DNA from: JAHRVQ01 sp051278195
GTDB lineage: Bacteria; Pseudomonadota; Gammaproteobacteria; Pseudomonadales; Azotimanducaceae
Assembly (NCBI GenBank): GCA_051278195.1
Contig: JBNMQM010000003.1
Span: forward strand, 87,375 to 151,374
Reading direction: 5' to 3'
Length of the DNA: 64,000 bases
Shown: positions 16,766-24,430 of the stretch, one piece after another
How the letters are laid out: each line of letters opens with the position of its first letter
Numbering within the stretch: the first letter of the stretch is position 1
Notes under the pieces: model-generated
Seen by the model: the letters and a program-made list of their open reading frames with translations, nothing else
Databases searched by the model: none
What the model was told of the DNA's origin: nothing
Translations under genes and position numbers: made by a program

Positions 16766-17819
16766 CGTTCCTGATCGCGCTAGAAGATACGTCGAGACGA
16801 AACTCTTGCTCTGAGACTTCTATGCAAAGTAAGCGAAGTTCGTCACAAATTTCTGCTGTTGCAAGGTTCTGAAACTCACCTTCGCTCAGCCTTCCAAACA
16901 CCAAAAATTTATGGCCGCGTTGGCTGAATGTCTCGATCGCCGCTGCTCTAGCGATGTCTGAATCTCCGTAATATTTGGCATCGTCGATTCGTACCAGGGT
17001 ATCGACGCCGACAACAAAGGTAGCACCTGGAAAAATTGCCGACTTTTCAAGAAAAGTTGCCGCGCGAGTAAACACTCGCGGCTCATCCTTCAACCAGAAT
17101 TGTCGTTTCTGAATGTCTATGTAGTCCAATGGTGGCTTGTCGACGTTGAAGGCGGATATTTCAAACGCGACTTCGGTTTGGAGCTTTTGTTCAGCAAGTT
17201 CTCGAATGGTAAAATGCCCTTCGTGCGGTGGGTTAAATGCACCGGAGAACAATGCTTTGAAGTCATTTTTACCGGTCCGTAATGACTTGCCTGTCATCAA
17301 GTCTTGCCACTCGATGGTGGCCGTCTGTTCCTGAAGGGGAGCCGGCACACCCAAAACCGGGATACCAAGGCTGACGGCGATCAGACCAATAATAAAATCA
17401 GCACAGCATTCTTCCTGGTCGATACGGCTTTGGTTCTTGTCTAAGGCAAGCAGGTAGACTTGAGTGGTGGTGGCTGTTTGAACGGCGACAAAGATTCGAT
17501 CTTCACCGAGTCGTGTACGATCCGTCTGTAACGCGGCGGTTGCGCCTATCCCGATGACCGTTGAGTCATCGAGCTCTCTTGCATTATGAAATGCCCGAGT
17601 AGCGAGTAGCCTTGCGGTCTGTTCGCTGCAGGCTTGCGCTGGGGTCGTACCAAGATAATTTGATAGTGCAGCGTCGCTGTAAGGAACCACCGCGTTCAAG
17701 AGACTGCGTGAGGCGCCAGATACGGCTAACAGTTGACCAATGACACTGGTACCACCGCCGGTAACAGCGATTTCGAATCTGCCTTCAGTATTATGAATTT
17801 GTTCTATAAGGTCGCGCAA
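16758..17819 (-). CDS. CinA/PncC-like domain fused to a nicotinamide-nucleotide adenylyltransferase-like domain
   Basis: A 353-residue two-domain protein. Residues about 12-165 resemble the C-terminal CinA/PncC (NMN amidohydrolase) domain: VTGGGTSVIGQLLAVSGASRS, VVPYS, and VIGIGATAALQTDR. Residues about 185-353 form a nucleotidyltransferase of the NadD/NMNAT class: FSGAFNPPHEGHFTI supplies the HxGH motif and SSSAIR the C-terminal phosphate-binding motif. PncC makes NaMN from NMN and NMNAT-type enzymes adenylylate such nucleotides, so a bifunctional NAD-salvage or repair enzyme is a reasonable inference. The usual CinA glycine/serine loop is modified, so activity is unproven. The start is TTG at 17819; an in-frame TAA lies just upstream, and no better start exists. 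Confidence 0.82.
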   Translation of the reverse strand: MRDLIEQIHNTEGRFEIAVTGGGTSVIGQLLAVSGASRSLLNAVVPYSDAALSNYLGTTPAQACSEQTARLLATRAFHNARELDDSTVIGIGATAALQTDRTRLGEDRIFVAVQTATTTQVYLLALDKNQSRIDQEECCADFIIGLIAVSLGIPVLGVPAPLQEQTATIEWQDLMTGKSLRTGKNDFKALFSGAFNPPHEGHFTIRELAEQKLQTEVAFEISAFNVDKPPLDYIDIQKRQFWLKDEPRVFTRAATFLEKSAIFPGATFVVGVDTLVRIDDAKYYGDSDIARAAAIETFSQRGHKFLVFGRLSEGEFQNLATAEICDELRLLCIEVSEQEFRLDVSSSAIRNDS

Positions 17820-17973
17820 ACTGTTGCTCAGGTCTTAACTGGTCAGCATGTTAGCACCATCAGGTCGTAATGGAGAGGCGTTGTGAATGACGCCAATTGG
17901 CTTCCTCTCGAAGATCTGCGGGGTAGCCGCAACGCCGGCTGGGTAGGGTAGAACTCGGTCGATAGTGGTTGGG

Positions 17974-17982
17974 TGGTATAAT
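17974..17982 (+). promoter_or_regulatory. Extended -10 promoter for the DUF3806-like gene
   Basis: TGGTATAAT is an exact extended -10 (TGn plus TATAAT). A good -35 is not seen at the expected distance, as is common with extended -10 promoters. It implies an untranslated leader of about 145 bases before the start at 18135. The remainder of 17820-18134 shows only a small hairpin (GGGGCC/GGCCCT, about 18035-18048). Confidence 0.6.
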
Positions 17983-18134
17983 ATTCACACTTCCATCACC
18001 TCCTGTGAACGGATTGGTTGAAATGTCGCCTGTAGGGGCCATCGGCCCTGAAATCCGGAACTTGAATGTCTATTGCATGTCTCATCATGAGCCTCTTAAT
18101 CAGTCTCTTCCTAACAGAAGGGTAGGAATGAACT

Positions 18135-18722
18135 ATGAAAACCCTATGGATGATCATCGGATTGACGTTAGCGCTACCCGTCTGGGCTGAAACAGAAATA
18201 GAAACAGAAACCTCCGTAACGACTCTGACGACGGAGCAATTAGAGAATTACCGGTTCCCGGTGAAGCCGAATAAATATGTCGTAAAGGAGCTGACCCTCG
18301 GCCAGCAGTCAATCATGGCCACTCAGCGTAGAGCGGCTAAGGACCTGCTTGTTCGGCAACTGGGGTTGGTCAGAATCACCAGCACGCGAGAAGACCTGAG
18401 TAGCTTACAGCAGTTGGTTGATCGCAAGGTGTTGCGCAAGTCACAACGAGAAGAGTGGCAAGCGATCGGTATCTTATTTGGTGACATTTTGGCTAAAGAA
18501 TTCCGTCTCGATTGGGTGAGTTATACCGATGAAATGGGTGCCAACAGGGCGCTGCGATATCGCAAGACCGAAAACTTTATATTCCCCGTGACGCTCTTTT
18601 CGAAACGGGTCAAATTTAATGAAGATATCGATATGACTGAGATATATGCCGCACTAGAAACGCAGATTGAAGAATTTATTGCTTGGGAAAGTAACAACCG
18701 ATTGCCGAGCACCCTACGTTAA
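18135..18722 (+). CDS. Secreted DUF3806-like protein of unknown function
   Basis: A 195-residue protein with a clear signal peptide (MKTLWMIIGLTLALPVWA), so periplasmic. The mature part has RAAKDLLVRQLGLVRI, EEWQAIGILFGDILAKEFRLDWVSYTDEMGANRALRYR and FIFPVTLFSKRV. The pattern of a 'lG.llGd.l......W......d..G....' core followed by 'fP...i.kR' resembles DUF3806, a domain of unknown function; I assign it by pattern only. A promoter lies at about 17974, and the ATG has an AGGAATGAACT leader. No function can be inferred. Confidence 0.7.
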   Translation: MKTLWMIIGLTLALPVWAETEIETETSVTTLTTEQLENYRFPVKPNKYVVKELTLGQQSIMATQRRAAKDLLVRQLGLVRITSTREDLSSLQQLVDRKVLRKSQREEWQAIGILFGDILAKEFRLDWVSYTDEMGANRALRYRKTENFIFPVTLFSKRVKFNEDIDMTEIYAALETQIEEFIAWESNNRLPSTLR

Positions 18723-18816
18723 GCAAGAAGTTAGGCAAGAATTTGGCCCTTTACGACTTTTCCAAAGAGGCTAATCCAGTTAGAATGCGCGCTCTCGAAG
18801 TTCAGGTTAATTGGTC

Positions 18817-18987
18817 ATGAAAAAAGCTGTCTTAGGTACCCTCAAATTTTTCTTTGTTGATTCTATCGTCAATATCCTTGGGGACCTGTTCGAACAGCCG
18901 CTTATCATGTGGGCCTTTATTGGCTGGGGTTGGATTGCTGTTTTAGCGATGATCGCTGGCTTCATGACGACAGTCGGCACCGTTTAA
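18817..18987 (+). CDS. Small membrane protein (56 residues), unknown
   Basis: ATG at 18817 to TAA at 18985-18987 encodes 56 residues beginning MKKAVLGTLKFFFVDSIVNI. It contains LIMWAFIGWGWIAVLAMIAGFM, one strong transmembrane segment preceded by an amphipathic N-terminus with Lys residues and an acidic GDLFEQP turn. It has no signal cleavage site, and the composition is convincingly protein-like. The upstream GGTTAATTGGTC is a weak ribosome-binding site. It sits 94 bp after the DUF3806-like gene, and no family is recognised. Confidence 0.55.
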   Translation: MKKAVLGTLKFFFVDSIVNILGDLFEQPLIMWAFIGWGWIAVLAMIAGFMTTVGTV

Positions 18988-19056
18988 TCCATCATCGGTA
19001 ACCTATCATCCAGTTGCTTAATTCAGCCCTCAATCGCTAAGACTTTCATCTGCTAA

Positions 19057-19110
19057 AGCCCTTCTAGACAAGCCCTTCTAGACAAGCTCTTCTAGACAAG
19101 CCTCTCTGCA
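19057..19110. repeat. 14-bp tandem repeat (three full units plus a decayed fourth)
   Basis: AGCCCTTCTAGACA (19057-19070), the same (19071-19084) and AGCTCTTCTAGACA (19085-19098) are followed by AGCCTCTCTGCA. It lies in the gap between the small membrane protein and leuB; 18988-19180 shows no other gene. Confidence 0.9.
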
Positions 19111-19180
19111 GAGACTCTCCGAGACCCGCTGCCACTCATTAGTTTTCTAGCCCTGGCTAAGCTCCGCTAGAGCGAACTCA

Positions 19181-20296
19181 TCAGGGCATCGCTTTTAATG
19201 TCTCTGCCAGTTTCTCCATGACTTTATCGCCAAACTCCACCGTTGATACGATCCGCGTGTCTGAATCGGCATTCGAGAGGTCAGACGTCGAGAAACCTGA
19301 TTCGAATACACTTTTCATGGCGTCCCATACCGCATTAGACTCGGCGGTGAGGTTAAAGCTCATATCCAGCATCATCGCGACCGAGCCAATCATGGAATAC
19401 GGATTTGCGACGTTTTGACCTGCGATATCTGGCGCAGATCCATGAGACGGCTCGTAATACGCTTTTTCCGGTCCCATGCAGGCCGATGGCATTAAACCTA
19501 GCGAGCCAAGAATACCGCCACCCTGATCGCTTAGAATGTCCCCAAACATATTCTCCATCACCATGACATCGAACTGACCCGGATTAAGACACAAAGCAGT
19601 CGCTGCGGCATCTACCAGCATATGCTTGACCTCGACCTCGGGATAATCGACGCGAACTTCTTCTAGAATTTCGTTCCAGAACACGCTCGACATCAACACA
19701 TTGCTCTTATGAATGTTGTGCAAGACTTTCTTGCGCGACATCGCCTGTTCAAAACCAACTTTCAATATTTGTCGAACCTGATCCTCATCGTAGGCCAGAA
19801 CCTCCTTAACGTAACGTTTACCGTTACTGTCCACACCACGTTCTTTTTCACCAAAGTAGAGGCCGCCGACAAGTTCTCTAATCAGCATAATGTCGATGCC
19901 ATTTTTAATGACCTCTGGCTTCAGCGGCGAGAAATGCGCCATTTCAGGGCTTAAATAGATGGGTCGGAAATTGGCATAAGTGTTGTATCTGGCGCGAAGC
20001 GGAAGAATGGCGCCGCGCTCGGCTTGTTCTTCGACGGGTATTTTCTGGCTTTCTTCATGACTAAGCCCAACTGGCCCCTTGAGTATGGCGTCCGCTGCAT
20101 CGCAGATGAGCTTAGTCTCTTCTGGAAATGCCTTGCCGTGATCAAAGTAGGCCTGGGCGCCGAAGGGTGCCTCGGTCAACTCAAACGAAACGTCTCGGTG
20201 TTGCGAGATCAAGTCAAAAACCCTGACTGCTTGGGTCATTATTTCGGGGCCAATGGCATCGCCGGCTAGAATCGCTATTTTGTGTGCGTTGGACAT
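19181..20296 (-). CDS. leuB: 3-isopropylmalate dehydrogenase
   Basis: The 371-residue product starts MSNAHKIAILAGDAIGPEIM at the ATG at 20296. An upstream in-frame ATG at 20341 adds 15 unlikely residues. Family features are AILKGPVG, ILPLRARYNTYANFRP (substrate-binding Arg), IRELVGGLYFGEKERG (Arg and Tyr of the active site), VHNIHKSNVLMSSVFW-like HNIHKSNVL, and MENMFGDILSDQGGGILGSLGL with metal-binding Asp residues. It oxidatively decarboxylates 3-isopropylmalate with NAD in leucine synthesis. It is not next to leuC, leuD or leuA in the window, so the leucine genes are apparently split. The related tartrate and isocitrate dehydrogenases are less likely because of the RELVGGLYFG motif. Confidence 0.9.
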   Translation of the reverse strand: MSNAHKIAILAGDAIGPEIMTQAVRVFDLISQHRDVSFELTEAPFGAQAYFDHGKAFPEETKLICDAADAILKGPVGLSHEESQKIPVEEQAERGAILPLRARYNTYANFRPIYLSPEMAHFSPLKPEVIKNGIDIMLIRELVGGLYFGEKERGVDSNGKRYVKEVLAYDEDQVRQILKVGFEQAMSRKKVLHNIHKSNVLMSSVFWNEILEEVRVDYPEVEVKHMLVDAAATALCLNPGQFDVMVMENMFGDILSDQGGGILGSLGLMPSACMGPEKAYYEPSHGSAPDIAGQNVANPYSMIGSVAMMLDMSFNLTAESNAVWDAMKSVFESGFSTSDLSNADSDTRIVSTVEFGDKVMEKLAETLKAMP

Positions 20297-20399
20297 GTCT
20301 TTTGTTTTCTCACAAGGTCTTCGAGGGGCGAATGTTAGCATGGGTCTCAGTGGCTGGAATCGGTAATCACGCGCATTAGTTACGGTTATAGAATTGCGT

Positions 20400-21593
20400 T
20401 TAATAAATCAGGTAAGGGGCGCGCTCTTCGAGCCATTCTGCCAGTTCACGTTGCAGAGTTTGCTCTAGACCTTCGAATGTCTGGGCTGGGTCGTCGACCC
20501 ATAACCTCAAGCCTGGGCCGCCATTTATGACGTCGAAAGGAACTCGATTAAGCTCGTATTCATATTCATGATGGCGCCATAAGTCGTAGTCAGGCCTTAT
20601 CTGGCGTAGAATTTTCAAACAACCTGCTATCAACCTGTAGGGCATGAATAGCTCATGCTGATAATGCCGGTTGTCGGTATGAATCTGTATTCCATGACAG
20701 AGTTCATGCACGTGCTTATGAAAAGTTGGCTCAAAACTGCAGACTCGCAGCGATGCGCCAGCGCACCAGTCTGGCGCTAACCTCTTAAGGGTGTCTAATA
20801 TTTCTGTTGCTGGAAAATCAGGTGCACCAATTAACTCGAGCGGTATGGTCGTACCTCGCCCTTCGGAAAGCGTTGTTCCTTCTAGCAGCACAGTACCTGG
20901 AAAGCAGCGAGTCATATTGACACTGGCCGCATTCGGGCTGGGATTGACCCAGGCATTGGTAACAGGCCAAGCAGATTGATTTGGGTCATAACCAGCCATA
21001 GGCACGACGTCGAGCTCGACGGCCAAATCATTTTTCTGTTTGAACCAAACCGCCAGCTCACCCGTCGTCAAGCCGTGGCGCGTTGGTAACGTATCTGCGC
21101 CGACAAAGCTTTGTTGCCCGTTTACGAGACGCAGTCCATCCACAGGTCGCCCAGCAGGATTGGGGCGATCTAAAACCCATACTTCGATCCCCAGGTCGGT
21201 GGCGGTTTCCAGAAAATATTTCAGTGTCGTGATGTAAGTGTAAATTCGACAACCCACATCTTGTAGGTCAAAGAGAATAAGATCGATGCCGTCTAGCATC
21301 TCTGGCGTTGGACGCCGGTGCTGACCATAAAGAGATATCACTGGGATGCCGTGAATAGGGTCGAGAAAGTCTGCCGATTCAATCATATTGTCTTGCTTGT
21401 CGCCGCGCATGCCATGCTGCGGACCAAAGGCTTTTTTAACCTGACAACCGGCAGAAATTAACGCATCGAGGCTGTGTGTGAGATCGTCTGTGACAGAAGC
21501 GGGGTGTGCCACCAAAGCAATGTTTCGCTTCGATATCTGATTAATTCTAATGCTGTCGGTCAGAAGCTGATCAAGACCAAATTGAAACTGCAT
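20400..21593 (-). CDS. NamZ-like exo-beta-N-acetylmuramidase (DUF1343)
   Basis: A 397-residue DUF1343 protein. Signatures are IALVAHPASVT, FGPQHGMRGDKQDNM, IPVISLYGQHRRPTPEML, LILFDLQDVGCRIYTYI, VWVLDRPNPAGR and the LLEGTTLSEGRGTT segment. Characterised NamZ enzymes release terminal MurNAc from peptidoglycan fragments; the catalytic Glu/His residues are within these conserved blocks. No signal peptide is seen (MQFQFGLDQLLTDS), so a cytoplasmic role in cell-wall recycling is suggested here. It is downstream of a DOMON-like gene on the same strand (62 bp gap). Confidence 0.87.
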   Translation of the reverse strand: MQFQFGLDQLLTDSIRINQISKRNIALVAHPASVTDDLTHSLDALISAGCQVKKAFGPQHGMRGDKQDNMIESADFLDPIHGIPVISLYGQHRRPTPEMLDGIDLILFDLQDVGCRIYTYITTLKYFLETATDLGIEVWVLDRPNPAGRPVDGLRLVNGQQSFVGADTLPTRHGLTTGELAVWFKQKNDLAVELDVVPMAGYDPNQSAWPVTNAWVNPSPNAASVNMTRCFPGTVLLEGTTLSEGRGTTIPLELIGAPDFPATEILDTLKRLAPDWCAGASLRVCSFEPTFHKHVHELCHGIQIHTDNRHYQHELFMPYRLIAGCLKILRQIRPDYDLWRHHEYEYELNRVPFDVINGGPGLRLWVDDPAQTFEGLEQTLQRELAEWLEERAPYLIY

Positions 21594-21655
21594 ATCAAAA
21601 CTCTTGGCTGTTCGCGCAATTATTCAGTTGGGCGCGCACCAAGTCAATGTTGCGT

Positions 21656-22228
21656 CTAGCCACTTAGTGACTGGACTCTTAATGGCAAAAGAAGGGTTCT
21701 CGTTGCTGCCAGGTGGAAATCGGGCCGCTCGCCTGAGTGAGAGAGGGCATAGTAGTGGAGTCGGCCCTGACGGTCTTCGAGCACAGTTGCTGGCGCAATG
21801 TGCCAATCGCTTGTAACAAAACTGGGGTGTTCGACGTCTATAGTACAGTTCATTTGGAATGGGTCGTTGTTATTAGTATGGGGACTTGTTTCAGTGTCGG
21901 TCATTGACTGGCCAGACACTAGGACCTTTGGACTGGGTAATGCCACCGCTCGATAGGTTTCAAACTCGAACGCCTGCCATTGACCAGCAGGGGAAATATT
22001 TGCTTCTATATAGGTATCAGCATCAGCAAGACCAATAAAGCATTCAAAGCAGGTAGACTCCCAGAGTCCTGACCGGCGTTCCGCCAGGGAGTCGGTATTA
22101 GGCCAGTGAATGCCATGACCAAGTGGCAGCCGGAACTCAACGATTAGCTGAGTCCCTCTACGCTCAATACTGCCATGTATTTGGTCAATCGGGGCAATGG
22201 CATGAAAAGGCACCAGAACAAAATTCAA
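21656..22228 (-). CDS. DOMON-like domain protein
   Basis: A 190-residue protein. The block LIVEFRLPLGHGIHWPNTD, followed by RRSGLWESTCFECFIGLADADTYIE and NISPAGQWQAFEFETYR, matches the DOMON-like family often found near muramidase or murB-type genes in proteobacteria. This is a beta-sandwich related to sugar- and heme-binding modules. There is no signal peptide. Its role is unknown; the adjacent namZ suggests a link with cell-wall sugar handling, but that is context only. Confidence 0.75.
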   Translation of the reverse strand: MNFVLVPFHAIAPIDQIHGSIERRGTQLIVEFRLPLGHGIHWPNTDSLAERRSGLWESTCFECFIGLADADTYIEANISPAGQWQAFEFETYRAVALPSPKVLVSGQSMTDTETSPHTNNNDPFQMNCTIDVEHPSFVTSDWHIAPATVLEDRQGRLHYYALSHSGERPDFHLAATRTLLLPLRVQSLSG

Positions 22229-22316
22229 TTTGATACTCTCTGATAGTCAGAGTGATAGGTTAACAAACTTTGCTCTCACAAATTTAGAGCAACACATACA
22301 GGGTTAAGGAATTCTC

Positions 22317-23669
22317 ATGTACGACTACGATTTATTTGTTATGGGCGTAGGCTCAGGTGGCGTTCGGGCGGCGCGCATGGCGTCAACATACGGCGCACGT
22401 GTCGCCACAGCGGAAGATCGATATATGGGAGGCACCTGCGTCAACGTTGGCTGTGTACCCAAAAAACTGTTCGTCTATGCCTCGCACTTTCATGAAGAAT
22501 ACCAGAATGCAGAAGGCTTCGGCTGGGGCGAAGCTAAACCAGACTTTGACTGGCCAACGCTGCTTGAAAACAAAAATACCGAGATCAGCCGCCTGAATGG
22601 CATCTATCAAGGGCTCCTAGACAATGCAGGTGTGACGCATTTTGATGGCCGTGCCAGAATTGTAGATGAGCATCACATCTCGATCGGAGATCAAGTCATC
22701 TCTACAGATAAAATTCTGATCGCGACGGGCGGCTGGCCTTCCGTGCCGACTTTCCCTGGCAGCGAGCATGTCATCACCTCCAATGAAGCGTTCTTTCTCG
22801 AGAGTTTGCCAAAGCGAAGTCTAGTCGTGGGTGGAGGTTACATCGCTGTCGAGTTCGCTGGGATCTTCGCTGGCCTGGGTATTGAGAGCCACCTTTCTTA
22901 TCGTGGGCCGTTATTTCTCCGTAACTTTGATGAAGATGTTCGTAAAGTCGTAGCGGAAGAACTGGTCAAAAAGGACATTAAGCTTCATTTCAACACCAAC
23001 GTTGAAAAAATCGACAAGCAAGCTGATGGTTCGTTTCTGGTGACCTTCAAGGAAGGAGAGCCGATGGAGGTTGATCTTGTGATGTACGCAACGGGCAGAA
23101 CACCCAACGTGACAGACATCGGTCTTGAAAATGTGGCGGTTGAGCAAGGTAAAAATGGCGCAATTTTGGTCGATGATGAATTCCGAACTTCAGTCCCCAG
23201 TATTTTTGCTCTGGGTGATGTGACGGACAAGGTTCAGTTGACCCCCGTTGCTATTAAGGAAGCCATGGCTTTTGTCCAAACCCAATTCCAAGATATGCCT
23301 ACTAAGATGGATTACGAAGGTATTGCGACAGCCGTGTTTTGCCAGCCGAATATTGGCACTGTTGGACTTACGGAAGCCGAAGCGAAAGAAAAATATGGTG
23401 ACGTCGATGTTTATCTCTCCAGTTTCAAGGCAATGAAACATACCCTTTCAGGGAGTGATGAACGTTCTATGATGAAATTAATCGTGGATCAAAAATCTGA
23501 CAAGGTCGTGGGCGTACACATGGTGGGCGCTGAGGCTGGCGAGATTATCCAGGGTATCGCGATTGCGCTTAAGGCGGGTGCAACAAAAGCAGTATTCGAT
23601 GCGACAGTGGGGATTCATCCAACCTCAGCTGAGGAATTTGTCACCATGCGGGAGCCTGTTGCGAACTAG
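22317..23669 (+). CDS. gor: Glutathione-disulfide reductase
   Basis: A 450-residue flavoprotein of normal length. Diagnostic parts are the FAD-binding GVGSGGVRAARMA, the redox-active GGTCVNVGCVPKK, the NADPH-binding VVGGGYIAVEFAGIFAGLG, FALGDVTDKVQLTPVA, and the C-terminal GIHPTSAEEFVTMR with the catalytic His/Glu pair. It reduces oxidised glutathione with NADPH in the cytoplasm. It is the first gene of a tight plus-strand run; the next gene starts on the base after its stop. With the selenocysteine-type glutathione peroxidase at 7402 and the GST at 50819 it completes a glutathione system in this window. An AAGGAATTCTC ribosome-binding site precedes the ATG. Confidence 0.95.
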   Translation: MYDYDLFVMGVGSGGVRAARMASTYGARVATAEDRYMGGTCVNVGCVPKKLFVYASHFHEEYQNAEGFGWGEAKPDFDWPTLLENKNTEISRLNGIYQGLLDNAGVTHFDGRARIVDEHHISIGDQVISTDKILIATGGWPSVPTFPGSEHVITSNEAFFLESLPKRSLVVGGGYIAVEFAGIFAGLGIESHLSYRGPLFLRNFDEDVRKVVAEELVKKDIKLHFNTNVEKIDKQADGSFLVTFKEGEPMEVDLVMYATGRTPNVTDIGLENVAVEQGKNGAILVDDEFRTSVPSIFALGDVTDKVQLTPVAIKEAMAFVQTQFQDMPTKMDYEGIATAVFCQPNIGTVGLTEAEAKEKYGDVDVYLSSFKAMKHTLSGSDERSMMKLIVDQKSDKVVGVHMVGAEAGEIIQGIAIALKAGATKAVFDATVGIHPTSAEEFVTMREPVAN

Positions 23670-24377
23670 ATGGCAACTTTTGTTGGTGTTGACGGATGCA
23701 AGCTCGGCTGGTTTGCCGTCTGGCAAGGTTCACGCGGACTAAAGGCGCGGATTTATCCATCGGTCCAAGAATTGTGGTGCGAGCATGCTGACGCGACGCG
23801 AATTTTGATTGATGTGCCGATCGGACTGAAAGTTACTGAAGACCGGTTCATCGAGTCAAAGGTTCGCGCGCTCCTCGGGCCAAGGCGCAGCAGTGTCTTT
23901 CCGGTGCCTTGTCATGGTGCAGCCTATGCTGACAATTACCCGGATGCCTCTGCGGTCAATCGTTCAATTCTCGGCAAAGGGCTATCCAAGCAAGCCTGGT
24001 TTATTACACCGTTAATCCGGGATGTTGATCAGTTGCTACAGCAAAATCGACAGGCCCAAGCTGTGCTGGGCGAATGTCATCCAGAGCTTGCATTTGCGAC
24101 TATTAACGGTGCGCCGCTACAAAACAGTAAGAAAACGGCAGAAGGTGTCGCGATTCGACAAACACTTATTCGAAAGCACTTTCGTGCTGTTGACCGGTTT
24201 ATTGAAACCTGCCTTCGTGAGCACCCGCGTCGCCATTTACAGATAGACGATTGCCTTGATGCGATGGTCTTGCTCATCACTGCAAAGCAGGCGAGACCAC
24301 TTTCTGAGACGAACGAGAGCGGCAAGGGCGATATTCCGATTCGAATATGGGTACCCGACAGGGCTAGTTACTATTGA
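23670..24377 (+). CDS. DUF429 family protein
   Basis: A 235-residue DUF429 protein beginning MATFVGVDGCKLGWFAV, with ILIDVPIGL, LLGPRRSSVFPVPC and VLGECHPELAFATING, the conserved blocks of this RNase H-like family. Its substrate and activity are not established; conserved acidic residues suggest a nuclease or nucleotidyl-handling fold. It starts immediately after the gor stop, so translational coupling is likely. The association with gor has no obvious biochemical explanation. Confidence 0.85.
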   Translation: MATFVGVDGCKLGWFAVWQGSRGLKARIYPSVQELWCEHADATRILIDVPIGLKVTEDRFIESKVRALLGPRRSSVFPVPCHGAAYADNYPDASAVNRSILGKGLSKQAWFITPLIRDVDQLLQQNRQAQAVLGECHPELAFATINGAPLQNSKKTAEGVAIRQTLIRKHFRAVDRFIETCLREHPRRHLQIDDCLDAMVLLITAKQARPLSETNESGKGDIPIRIWVPDRASYY

Positions 24378-24430
24378 GTGCTCATTTGCTATGGTCGCCG
24401 CTGTTATAAAGCAAAGATGGAGCTCGCTCA

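Noticed and set aside
19057..19110. 14-bp array as a CRISPR
   Set aside because: Units are head to tail without spacers and far too short.
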